Of a stretch of 64,000 nucleotides of DNA, positions 10,794 through 19,351 are shown one piece after another; the first letter of the stretch is position 1; each line of letters begins with the position of its first letter. A program made the translations under genes and the position numbers. The notes beneath the pieces were generated by a model. It searched no databases. It had not been told where the DNA came from and worked only from the letters and a program-made list of their open reading frames with translations. This stretch comes from Flectonema sp. DT1601 (taxonomy: Eukaryota; Euglenozoa; Diplonemea; Diplonemida; Diplonemidae), in NCBI GenBank assembly GCA_964019425.1, contig OZ025852.1, positions 582,001 to 646,000 of the forward strand, written 5' to 3'.

Positions 10794-11120
10794 TCTGTTC
10801 GGATTTGAGATTTTCAATTTATCTGATCGTGTATAATGTCCTTTGTTCCGGGTTTCAATGTTTCCACAGTTCATTTTCCTTAAGTTGAAGGCTTCGGAGC
10901 CCACGAGGTCCCGAGAGACTCTGTAACTGTAACTGGATTGCATTAGTCATTCAGCGGACACCGCGTTCCAATATCGGAAAGTGCATGTACTAAAATTGAA
11001 TATGGAGTATTCTTTAGATTCCTCGACTAAGAAATCACACTAGTACTTCTTGGAGAAGATGTTTGTCTTGCAATTTAATTCATTCAATTTTCCAGGAGGG
11101 GTCTGAGGGCGCCCGCCGTA
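10794..11120. other. Spacer between tRNA-Met and AP-2 sigma
   Basis: No gene seen. It should contain the short upstream region of the - strand tRNA-Met. Its right end has a T-rich tract ending in CCAG at about 11096, a good acceptor for the next gene. I looked for U6-like sequence, often paired with tRNA genes in kinetoplastids, and saw none. Confidence 0.5.
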
Positions 11121-11690
11121 ATGATTCGATTCATATTATTGCAGAACAGGTCGGGTAAAACCCGTCTTAGCAAGTGGTACACAGCATTTGAAGAAGAAGA
11201 AAGAGAAAAGATTAAGCAAGAGATCCATCGAATGATTACTACGAGGGAAGCAAGATACACGAACTTCGTTGAGTATGTATTGTTGTTCTGGGTTCTCTGT
11301 TGTTTTAAATAGTACCACAATTCAAAACACTACACAGATGGAGAAAATACAAGGTAGTTTACCGAAGATATGCGGGTCTTTACTTCAGTTTCTGCATTGA
11401 TCTGAACGACAACGAGTTAGCATACCTTGAGAACATTCACTTCCTTGTTGAAGTATTGGATCACTATTTTGGTAACGTCTGTGAGTTGGATTTAGTTTTT
11501 AATTTTCACAAGGTATGGGAAATCTATGTTTCCGTCAAAATAATTTTTTTTGAGAGTGGAAAAACAGTTTTAAAAAAATCACAAACAGGTTTATATGGCC
11601 ATCGACGAATTATTCCTCGCTGGGGAAGTTCAAGAAACTTCCAAAGGAGGCATATTAGGGCGATTACAAGAGATAGAGATGCAGGAATGA
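11121..11690 (+). CDS. AP2S1: AP-2 complex sigma subunit
   Basis: Exons 11121-11272, 11338-11512 and 11589-11690 give 142 residues, the same length as the animal protein. It begins MIRFILLQNRSGKTRLSKWY and contains YRRYAGLYFSFCIDLNDNELAY, NVCELDLVFNFHKVY and DELFLAGEVQETS, which is diagnostic of the sigma-2 small chain with its longin-like fold. AP-2 sorts cargo into clathrin-coated vesicles at the plasma membrane, and sigma-2 helps bind dileucine signals. African trypanosomes lack AP-2 while T. cruzi retains it, so its presence argues against a T. brucei-like lineage. The start follows a pyrimidine-rich acceptor at about 11096. Confidence 0.97.
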
Positions 11691-12378
11691 TTCATCCGAG
11701 TGATTTACAGACAAACAGCAGCTTGGGGTTAGTTGGTATCTCTTTTCACGGCAAACGTAGTTGTGATACTTTCATAGTATCAAAGACCGCTACTTGAGAG
11801 GGCGCCTATTTGAGAATGCCCCATGACAGTGTCCGTTAGAAATATTTTTTTTTCTTTTTTATTTTTTTTTCTTTTTTCCTCTTTCGGGTATCCTCATTAG
11901 TAGAGATTAGAGGTTTCCACACATGTGTTCCTTGAACACCATTTGCGCTGAATAGACGCACAAAAGTCCCAGTAGTTATTTCTCTCTGGGAAGCAAAAGA
12001 AAAATAGGTGAATAGCTTTTTTACGGTAAACAGGACCTGTAATAAGGCTGGCTGCCTTCATGAGCACTCTTTTTCCAAATAGAAAAAAACCCCCCTCGTT
12101 GTCGTACGTTTGGCAATCCTACTCAGTTGTGAGGTCACTAAAATAAAAAAAGGGAAAGAAGGAGAAAAAAAGAAGGAAGAATTAAGAAAAAGGCAAAAGT
12201 AAAAAAAATAATAGAAAAAAAAAAAAATCTTAACCACCGCTCGTTGTTGTTCGTCTCTAGGAGCTATCGCTCATTACATAATTCAACACAGTAAGAACCA
12301 TAGAATCGAAGTGGATAGGTTTCGTTATCTTATTAATGATGTGTAGTTTGATATTAATATTTCACAGACGCGAATACA
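11691..12378. other. Spacer with T-rich and A-rich blocks
   Basis: No gene seen on either strand. It has a T-rich block near 11845-11880 and an A-rich block near 12140-12225. The right end carries a T-rich stretch ending TTTCACAG at about 12367, eleven bases before the next start codon. Confidence 0.5.
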
Positions 12379-13296
12379 ATGTTAGGCGCCCGTTACAAAA
12401 AAGCACTCGAAGTGCGTGAGAAGAAAGCCAAAGAGGCGAGGGTAAAGAGATTCGTAAACAAAAGAAGTAAAATGCACTGGGGAATGTATGAGTTGGAATC
12501 TGGAGAACAGATGGAGTGCACATACACAACCGTAAATATAAAAGTAAAACACGTGACTGCCTTAGTTGACATCACTTATAGATACAAATGTTCAGCTGAA
12601 AGCGCCGAGTACTACTTTCCAATGTGTGAAGTTGGAAACTTAAAATCTATGGCAGTGACATGGAAACAAGGGACTGCAAGTACTCCTTTAGAGAGTATGA
12701 CTGGAGCCTTATACGAACAAACAGAAGATGGTGTAACTCGCCCATGGGTACCTGAAAATGATCCAGAACCGGAAGGAGACGATGATACAAAATCACTACT
12801 TGGTTCATGGTTTGGAGCACCACCCCCAGAGAAGAAGGGAAAAGATAAGCGATTCTATTACTTCTTTGGAACCTCTCCTGGACTTACGTCACTTGAGGTC
12901 GGTAAGGATATTATTGTCAACGTTCAGTACGTCGTAAAGTGTAAGACGGAGCGAACTAAATATGAAGACAAGGATCTTATCATATTTTTTCAACCACTGA
13001 CGATATTCTCACAGTCTCCTAATAGGTGGGATATTCATTTTGAGATGCCGGATTTCATCCGGCGAATCCGACCTCGTTTGGCGACTCAAAAACTGTGGGC
13101 GGATATCACTGGTAAGAGAGCTAGTATACATTTACAAGATGATTACAAAATACCACTTCAGGACGAATCGATGATTTTACAAGTTGAGTTGGGTGAACCT
13201 ATTGAGCCTCGTTGTGCAGATCCCGTAGCTCTTTTTATATTCGCAACCTTCATTGGTCTCATGTTGTGGTTCAGTTTAACAAAAGATCTCCACTGA
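12379..13296 (+). CDS. VIT-like domain protein with C-terminal membrane anchor
   Basis: A 305-residue single-exon gene. After a basic N terminus, residues about 45-110 (TTVNIKVKHVTALVDITYRY ... AEYYFPM) resemble the N-terminal beta strands of VIT (vault inter-alpha-trypsin) domains, in which an invariant-like Y.FP motif closes a strand. This is a weak, by-eye similarity. An acidic, proline-rich insert (about 125-160) and a second beta-rich half follow. The last 25 residues (ALFIFATFIGLMLWFSL then KDLH) form one hydrophobic segment with a tiny tail, as in tail-anchored proteins that face the cytosol. No signal peptide. Function unknown. The start follows an acceptor-like TTTCACAG by eleven bases. 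Confidence 0.8.
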   Translation: MLGARYKKALEVREKKAKEARVKRFVNKRSKMHWGMYELESGEQMECTYTTVNIKVKHVTALVDITYRYKCSAESAEYYFPMCEVGNLKSMAVTWKQGTASTPLESMTGALYEQTEDGVTRPWVPENDPEPEGDDDTKSLLGSWFGAPPPEKKGKDKRFYYFFGTSPGLTSLEVGKDIIVNVQYVVKCKTERTKYEDKDLIIFFQPLTIFSQSPNRWDIHFEMPDFIRRIRPRLATQKLWADITGKRASIHLQDDYKIPLQDESMILQVELGEPIEPRCADPVALFIFATFIGLMLWFSLTKDLH

Positions 13297-13671
13297 TCAC
13301 TACGGCATAAATGAATAACTGTTTCACATGGTTTTTTTTCTTCTTTTTTTCTTCATTCGATGCTAACCACTTTTTTTCAAAACGGATATTATTATTATTT
13401 TTTTTTTTGTTTATATTAATCTACGCCTGGAGTCCCTTCTTCCCCTCCCGGTTTAACGTCAGCTTAAAAAAAAAAAAAGGTTCGTTGGCTTGGCCCCGAT
13501 AAGTAGTGAGCTACTGCTCGTTAATTGACAAGTAGCTCTTTCAGGTTAGCTGATTACACTACATGTGATATTTGCAGGGGTTCAGCTCACTCGGAAAATT
13601 TCGGTAGTCTTTTTATTTTGGATTTTTTAAAATTTTTTAAAACAACAGGACCCGGGTGACCACAAAAAAAA
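13297..13671. other. Spacer, T-rich
   Basis: No gene seen. Mostly T-rich, ending in a T/A-rich tract and AACAG at about 13649, a plausible leader acceptor 23 bases before the next start codon. Confidence 0.5.
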
Positions 13672-15480
13672 ATGACTGACCCACCCACTAGAGACGATGT
13701 CAAGGCGATGGAGAAGCAGATTAAAAAGGAAACGAAGGAGAAGATGAGAAAATATAGCAGAGGGAATGAAGCGGGAGAGATGCAACCTCGTTATAAAGCA
13801 GAAGTAGACCAGCCTGACAGACTGAAGGCTAAGTTGAAAAATGCAAAGAGAATGAAAGAAGAGGCGATAAAGAGTGCTGCAAAAACAGAAATGATTCACG
13901 ACTCTGTTCCTAAAGGATTTATTGAGTTAGATGAAGGTGAAGATGCGAGAAAGATAACACAGCGTGACATTGTGGAACAGGCAGACTTTCAAACAAAGAG
14001 AAAGGCATTTGAGCTGTACCTCCCAAAGTTAGGTCCATACCTACCAAGTTACGCACCGAACGGTAACATGCTCGGATTGGTAGGAGAAAAAGGACACCTG
14101 TCGTTCTTTCATTGGAAGAAATTCAAACTATTTGGTGAAGTAAATCTAAAGGATCGAGTTCACGATGTCCACTTCTTGCATGATGACCAGCTGTGTGCTG
14201 TTGCTCAGAAGAAGTATACTTACATTTACAATAATAAGGGAGCTGAAATCCACATTTTGAAAACCCTTCAAGAAATCAAAAGAATCGACTTCTTAAGACA
14301 TCACATGTTACTAACAGCTGTTGGTAAGCATGGAGTACTTCATTACTTTGATGTTTCAATTGGTAGGTCAGTTGGTGTTCATAAGACAAAGTTAGGTCCT
14401 TGCAGTGTTATGAAGCACAATCCTTGGAACGGAGTTGTTTCACTCGGACACACTCACGGAACAGTTACATTGTGGGCTCCAAAGTCTAGTGCACCTTTAG
14501 TAAAATTATTAGGTCATCAGGCACCACTGGTTGATATCGCTTACCCACTTGATGGTCGTTATATGGTAACAGCTGGAGCTGATAGTCAGGTTAAAGTATG
14601 GGATACTCGTACTTGGAAAGAGGTGCGAAAATTGCACCAAAAATCGATGCCAAGTTCCATGGACATCAGTCAGTCAGGTTTACTTTCCATATCGTCTAAG
14701 AATAAAGTTGAAATCTGGAGAGACTGGACTCTCCCAGACACCAAAGCACCATACTTGACTCACACTAACAGAAGCAATCAAGACATTATTAGCAAAGTTC
14801 GCTTTTGTCCGTACGAAGATGTGTTGGGAATAGCCCACGCAAACGGTTTTAAAAACATCCTAGTACCTGGAGCTGGTGAAGCAAACTATGACTACTATGT
14901 TGACAATCCTTATGAGACTCAGAGACAGAGAATGGAGAGACCTGTTCATCAATTGCTCGATAAGTTAGCTCCAGAAATGATTATGTTAAACCCGAGATCT
15001 ATAGGTAGAATCGACACCAGAAAGGTCCGTGAAAAGAGACAACTTAAACAACTCTCTGAAAGACAACAGGAGTATGAAAAAGATAAAAACAAAAGTGGAG
15101 TCTCAGAAGGAGACATCGACAGCTCTGACGTGGAGGCGGCCATCATCCGCCCGGAGGTTGAAGATGCCACCCGAAAGCCGAAGGCTGTTATCAAAAGGCC
15201 AAAGCACCTCAAAGAAAAGAAATTATATCTTCAAAAGCAGGAGCATCAGCGCTGGAAAGCCAAGCAAGAAGCAAAGAGAAATCGTGAAGCACACGCTTCT
15301 GGTGGAGAAGTCCCGACGGAAGAAACTGCTGGAGGTGAACAGCAAGAGAGCGAAGTTGAGACACCACGCAAGCTTAAGCGTCGCAAGAAGGTTGCTCCTC
15401 GTAAGCTCGACGCTCTTGAAATGTTTCGCACTAAGAAGGATGCCCACGCTAGAGAAATCCGTCTCACGTCGCGGCGTTAG
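13672..15480 (+). CDS. UTP7: U3 snoRNP component UTP7 / WDR46 (BING4)
   Basis: A 602-residue single-exon gene. The charged N terminus is followed by FELYLPKLGPY, a family signature, then a seven-bladed WD region (about 115-380) with LLTAVGKHGVLHYFDVS, GHTHGTVTLWAP and VTAGADSQVKVWDTR. The conserved BING4 C-terminal domain follows (FCPYEDVLGIAHANGF, LVPGAGEANYD, DNPYET), then a basic tail rich in K and R, as expected for a nucleolar protein. UTP7 belongs to the small-subunit processome that processes pre-18S rRNA. Codon choice and length are normal for the family. Confidence 0.96.
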   Translation: MTDPPTRDDVKAMEKQIKKETKEKMRKYSRGNEAGEMQPRYKAEVDQPDRLKAKLKNAKRMKEEAIKSAAKTEMIHDSVPKGFIELDEGEDARKITQRDIVEQADFQTKRKAFELYLPKLGPYLPSYAPNGNMLGLVGEKGHLSFFHWKKFKLFGEVNLKDRVHDVHFLHDDQLCAVAQKKYTYIYNNKGAEIHILKTLQEIKRIDFLRHHMLLTAVGKHGVLHYFDVSIGRSVGVHKTKLGPCSVMKHNPWNGVVSLGHTHGTVTLWAPKSSAPLVKLLGHQAPLVDIAYPLDGRYMVTAGADSQVKVWDTRTWKEVRKLHQKSMPSSMDISQSGLLSISSKNKVEIWRDWTLPDTKAPYLTHTNRSNQDIISKVRFCPYEDVLGIAHANGFKNILVPGAGEANYDYYVDNPYETQRQRMERPVHQLLDKLAPEMIMLNPRSIGRIDTRKVREKRQLKQLSERQQEYEKDKNKSGVSEGDIDSSDVEAAIIRPEVEDATRKPKAVIKRPKHLKEKKLYLQKQEHQRWKAKQEAKRNREAHASGGEVPTEETAGGEQQESEVETPRKLKRRKKVAPRKLDALEMFRTKKDAHAREIRLTSRR

Positions 15481-15796
15481 TTCCGTAGTCAGCTTGCTGC
15501 AGCAGATCCTTTTTTATTAAATTGAGTTTTTGATACGTATCAGTGTTGTGTTTATTTCTATCCAAAAGTTTTCATTTATCAAGTTTCGCATCATCAGAGT
15601 GTCTGTTTGGTACTTCAACTCTTATCATAATAATTCTCACTTTATATTAATTATTATTAAACAGAAACCACAATATTAAGCAGTCCTCTTCATTTGGTAG
15701 CGTAAACTGTTTCTTTTTCTTTTTCTTCTTTTCTTCAAAACAATTACAACTATTCAACAAAAAAAGACGTAAAGACAACAATATAATCAAATAACA
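15481..15796. other. Spacer with pyrimidine tract
   Basis: No gene seen. A long pyrimidine-rich block at about 15705-15737 lies 60-90 bases before the next start; the AGs that follow sit at about 15766 and 15774. This is one of the less clear acceptor regions. Confidence 0.45.
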
Positions 15797-18193
15797 ATGA
15801 CATCTCTCCACAAACTGTTTACTACTCCAGTGGCACCAAACGTGTCGGATTACGAGGGACATTTTGAAGCGAGTGAAGTGTACGGAGACATGTATTACCT
15901 AACGTACTTTACAATGCAACGCTCAAACCATTCTTTAGACACTAACTGTAAGGTCTGCGTAATGTTGGTTGCGATGAATAAAAAGAGAATGGAAGTCGCA
16001 GAGGAGATTTTAAAAAGCAAATATTGGACCATTCATGAAATGTTAGCACTGTGTAGAGCATTAGATAAAAGAAGAAGGAAACGAACATTAAATACATCGT
16101 GTGAAAAGGTTATCAGGAGAGGTGTTGACGCGGTTCACAAAACAGCAGTAGCGGATCTTAAGAGACATAACAAACAACGAACTACATCAAACCTTTTCCA
16201 TACAAGAGAAAATAGACAAGGCGATGATCAATTCTACAGTCGTGAAAAGTCCACCACCCAAAACAAGAAAACAGTATTTGGAGGGCTACGTGGACAGTGG
16301 AATAAACCTACATACAAATCTTATTTTACCCCTCCAGCAAACGGGCCTCGATCTGTGAGAAAGTCTGCATACAAGTACGCACACGATACTCAGGAAAATG
16401 AGTCTTTGGCTTCCATGCCTACACAAGAATTAACACTGTCTGGAGGTCGTTCTGTTTTTATTAATAAATGGTGGTCACTTCAATCTGTTGAGACTCTGTA
16501 CCGAGTACTATTAGAGAGTTCTTTTTTCCCCTGGAAGCGAACTGCAGAGCTAATTCATCCAAACCCAACTACCATGGCCGATCCACATTTTCTTAAATGT
16601 ATTTTTTCATCGAAAGTCCAACGTCCACCAACTGTTGAGTACTGCATGCGACTAAGACAAGACACATTAAACGATACGTCTTCCTTAAGAAGAAATAAAC
16701 CTCCTTTAACTTACTTAATAAAGAAGTTTAATCTGCGCAGTATTGGAGATAAGCTCAGATCAATGATTGCTGAGTACAGTCCTCTTCACCATGTTTTAAA
16801 GTTTTATCCGTCGTTAGCTGGTTTCGATGTACAGGAAATCATCCATCAGAGACTTGGTATGTTTTTAACCAGAAAGGAGGTTCAAATAATAATCTCTGTT
16901 ATAATAATAACCAACACAGAAGACGAACAGGATCTGATAATTCGAAGAAGTTTCGGAGAGCTTGTTGAGTACACGTGGCAGGCTGTTAAGTCAAAAGGTG
17001 GGTTTCTTGACAAATTAATATCACTTGTCGATACCAAGATCGCAATGGATCCTTGGTGGTATGATACGCCATCACTCATACTGTGTGATGATACAATTAG
17101 TATTGAACATCGAGAAACAGCTCAAACCTATGCAGGACTCCTATCCGCTCTCACAATCGGGGAGCTATATTTTGTTGGAGAAAGCCGGTCAATGATGCAC
17201 GAGCCAGCATCCTTTAAGGATGCGTTACTTCTGGGGTTCTTATGCAGATGTTCTACTCCCGTTGCTAATTACAAACACAATTTGTTGTCAGAATTTATAA
17301 AGAAATGTACTGCTAAGAAGACGTACTACAAGTGCATAACATTATTTATGAGTTCTTCTGAAGAACAACAACCATTACAAGAAGCAATTGATGAATATAA
17401 AAGATTGGTTAACAGTTGTGTAAAGATTATCATATTGGTGTTTGGTTTTGGATCACCATCGACAAAATCTCTGCCAACAGGAGTTGTATTTTATCGACAC
17501 ATTCACAGAGGAACACCAACATCTTTTGATAATGTAGTTGCGACTCTCCGACTCTGTTCTGAAAATTCAGATGTTTTATTCACATTATCAAAGACTTGTA
17601 AGGGTCTTTCTCTTACTGCAGTAGCTGAACAAATAGAAACTTGGAGCAGAGCAAACCTCGTTGAAGTCTTCACTCAAATACTCGAAGACGGTGAGGGAGA
17701 TAATCCAAACAAACAGGCTGATATTGTTAGAAATATTCTACCAGCTCTTAAACAAGCTGTTCATTATAAATTAATAAGTAAGATTGGTAAGGATTGCTTA
17801 GCAAAAGGTCAGTATAATGAAATGTTAGCGGATTCAGCTTGGTGGGACTCACCATACCAAGATAAGCCTTCGAGGAGTATGGTGCCTCTGACAGGTTTCA
17901 CGGTCATCCCTCCGTTGGTGTTGGATTTAATTTTAGGATATCTTTCTGTACCTGACTTACTAACTCCCGCACGAGCCTGCCGTACATGGTTCGCGAGCTG
18001 TATCGAATCCTCATTCGACAGAACGGTTGTCTCACATCAAGAAGTTCAAATTCCCGAATTTCTCATCTTCCAAGAACGCGGACTCATCTCTCAGTACGGA
18101 AAAAGACGTTGCTACGGAGCACTTATCAAGGCAGGTGGGAACGTTGACCTTGCTGCTGCTACCTTACTGGGTGGTATCAAATCTACGTTATAA
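15797..18193 (+). CDS. Large F-box protein with C-terminal UBA-like helix
   Basis: A 798-residue single-exon gene. Residues about 703-745 (IPPLVLDLILGYLSVPDLLTPARACRTWF) match the F-box consensus L..iL.yL...dL......C+.W, which binds Skp1 in SCF ubiquitin ligases. The last 35 residues (CYGALIKAGGNVDLAAATLL) look like a UBA helix bundle (AL...gG....A...L), which could bind ubiquitin. The preceding 700 residues are helical, contain repeated WW(D/Y)-type patches (DPWWYDTP, SAWWDSPY, NKWWSL), and are not recognised. An F-box at the C-terminal side is unusual, since most F-box proteins carry it near the N terminus. Confidence 0.75.
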   Translation: MTSLHKLFTTPVAPNVSDYEGHFEASEVYGDMYYLTYFTMQRSNHSLDTNCKVCVMLVAMNKKRMEVAEEILKSKYWTIHEMLALCRALDKRRRKRTLNTSCEKVIRRGVDAVHKTAVADLKRHNKQRTTSNLFHTRENRQGDDQFYSREKSTTQNKKTVFGGLRGQWNKPTYKSYFTPPANGPRSVRKSAYKYAHDTQENESLASMPTQELTLSGGRSVFINKWWSLQSVETLYRVLLESSFFPWKRTAELIHPNPTTMADPHFLKCIFSSKVQRPPTVEYCMRLRQDTLNDTSSLRRNKPPLTYLIKKFNLRSIGDKLRSMIAEYSPLHHVLKFYPSLAGFDVQEIIHQRLGMFLTRKEVQIIISVIIITNTEDEQDLIIRRSFGELVEYTWQAVKSKGGFLDKLISLVDTKIAMDPWWYDTPSLILCDDTISIEHRETAQTYAGLLSALTIGELYFVGESRSMMHEPASFKDALLLGFLCRCSTPVANYKHNLLSEFIKKCTAKKTYYKCITLFMSSSEEQQPLQEAIDEYKRLVNSCVKIIILVFGFGSPSTKSLPTGVVFYRHIHRGTPTSFDNVVATLRLCSENSDVLFTLSKTCKGLSLTAVAEQIETWSRANLVEVFTQILEDGEGDNPNKQADIVRNILPALKQAVHYKLISKIGKDCLAKGQYNEMLADSAWWDSPYQDKPSRSMVPLTGFTVIPPLVLDLILGYLSVPDLLTPARACRTWFASCIESSFDRTVVSHQEVQIPEFLIFQERGLISQYGKRRCYGALIKAGGNVDLAAATLLGGIKSTL

Positions 18194-18606
18194 ACAGATT
18201 ATCAGAAATCAGAAATTTACTTATTCTTTCATATTATTCCAGTCAGGACAATGCAGCTGAAAAGAAACATTTTCATGCGCGTTTCGTTTTTTTATTTATT
18301 TTTAGAATAATTATTTCTTTTTAACTTGCTCTTTGCGTCCTCTCTGAGGTGATCTATGGTGTATTCTTTTCTTTTTATTATCTTTGCTCTTGTTCTCTCT
18401 CGATGTGCGATGACCGGATGATGGAATTTTATTATTTTTTTTATTCTACGCGCTGGATGGCAGCGATAACCTGTCTGACTGACATCATGATTGTTAGTTT
18501 GTTTTAGTATTCGTTGTGTTGACTTCGTTAAAGGAAACTCGTGGAATGTTTTGGATTGAAGTACCTCCCAATAGCCACCCAACTCTTGATCTTAGCAACT
18601 CTCATC

Positions 18607-18638
18607 TTTTTTTTTTTTTTTTTTTTTTTTTCCCCCAG
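18607..18638 (+). promoter_or_regulatory. T25-C5-AG acceptor-like tract
   Basis: The sequence shows 25 T, 5 C, then AG. It is the strongest polypyrimidine acceptor in the window but lies about 710 bases before the next convincing gene. It may serve a small transcript, a 5' UTR exon, or nothing. Confidence 0.45.
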
Positions 18639-18680
18639 GTCAAGTACTCTGATATTAATTTTGTTCGAATACCTAAAAAA

Positions 18681-18857
18681 ATGTTTACCGTTTTTTTTAC
18701 CTTTCTGCCCTTCGTAAGCTACAATGATGGTCTGCCTCATCAGCTTGTTGACGATAGTGTTGTAGACTACCGTAGCTTACCTTTTGTTCTTTTTATTCGG
18801 ATAGTGTGCCATCTCCGGAAGCTGTTTGTATCTCAGTCGGGTGGTCAACAACCTTGA
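18681..18857 (+). CDS. Possible small ORF of 58 codons
   Basis: ATG at 18681 lies 42 bases after the T25-C5-AG tract and opens a 58-residue frame (starting MFTVFFTFLPFVSYNDG, ending SGGQQP). The N terminus is hydrophobic. No family is recognised, and the codon pattern in this T-rich region could be chance. It could also be a 5' leader exon of the following pseudokinase gene. Confidence 0.2.
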   Translation: MFTVFFTFLPFVSYNDGLPHQLVDDSVVDYRSLPFVLFIRIVCHLRKLFVSQSGGQQP

Positions 18858-19320
18858 ACTTATCAGTAACTCTCGTAATTTGTTTTCAGTTTTTGTATTC
18901 TTCCTTTCCTATTCATAATCTTTTGAATGCCTCATACATTTGTGTTGGTTTGTTTTCTTCTACTCTTTGTGAGGACACCTACTCAAACGTAGCAACTCTC
19001 AGCGTGTAGCGGCAACGTCAGGATCAAGCTTCTCTACTTATCCTTTGTGATATTGTGTTAATATTTAGTGGTCAGCCTTGTGTGATGTTGCATCTGTTTT
19101 GCGTTATTAATCTCTAACCTTATCTTACGCAATCAATTTTCGTGATGTTTGAGTGTTTTTAAAAAAAACCCCCAAAAAAATAATAATACCAAAAAAACAC
19201 AAGTCCATAATGTCGTCAACAGTAACAATCATTTGAGCTGTTTTAATTATTTTCATTAAACGTAAAACGACTATCGGCTGGTGTGTTGGTAAAAAGTTAC
19301 ACAGAATCAGTAAAGGTTTA

Positions 19321-19338
19321 TTATTTTTTTTCTTTTAG
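19321..19338 (+). promoter_or_regulatory. Pyrimidine tract and AG before a start codon
   Basis: A T-rich run ending CTTTTAG stands 13 bases before the ATG at 19352. It decides the start of the pseudokinase gene, because upstream in-frame codons from 19283 would read through this tract. Confidence 0.6.
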
Positions 19339-19351
19339 GACGCTCCCCCAC

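Larger units (their letters stand above)
18194..19351. other. 1.16 kb spacer with a strong unused-looking acceptor
   Basis: No confident gene. It holds a run of 25 T and 5 C ending in AG (18607-18638) and a 58-codon open frame after it (18681-18857). Nothing recognisable was found on the - strand. The right end carries the T-rich acceptor for the pseudokinase gene. Confidence 0.5.

Noticed and set aside
10794-10940. Possible U6 or other small RNA beside tRNA-Met
   Set aside because: No ACAGAGA-like box or U6 core was found; the stretch has no stem pattern I can defend.
18292-18582. 96-codon - strand frame in the spacer after the F-box gene
   Set aside because: No family, no acceptor on that strand, and it would be the only - strand protein gene in the window.
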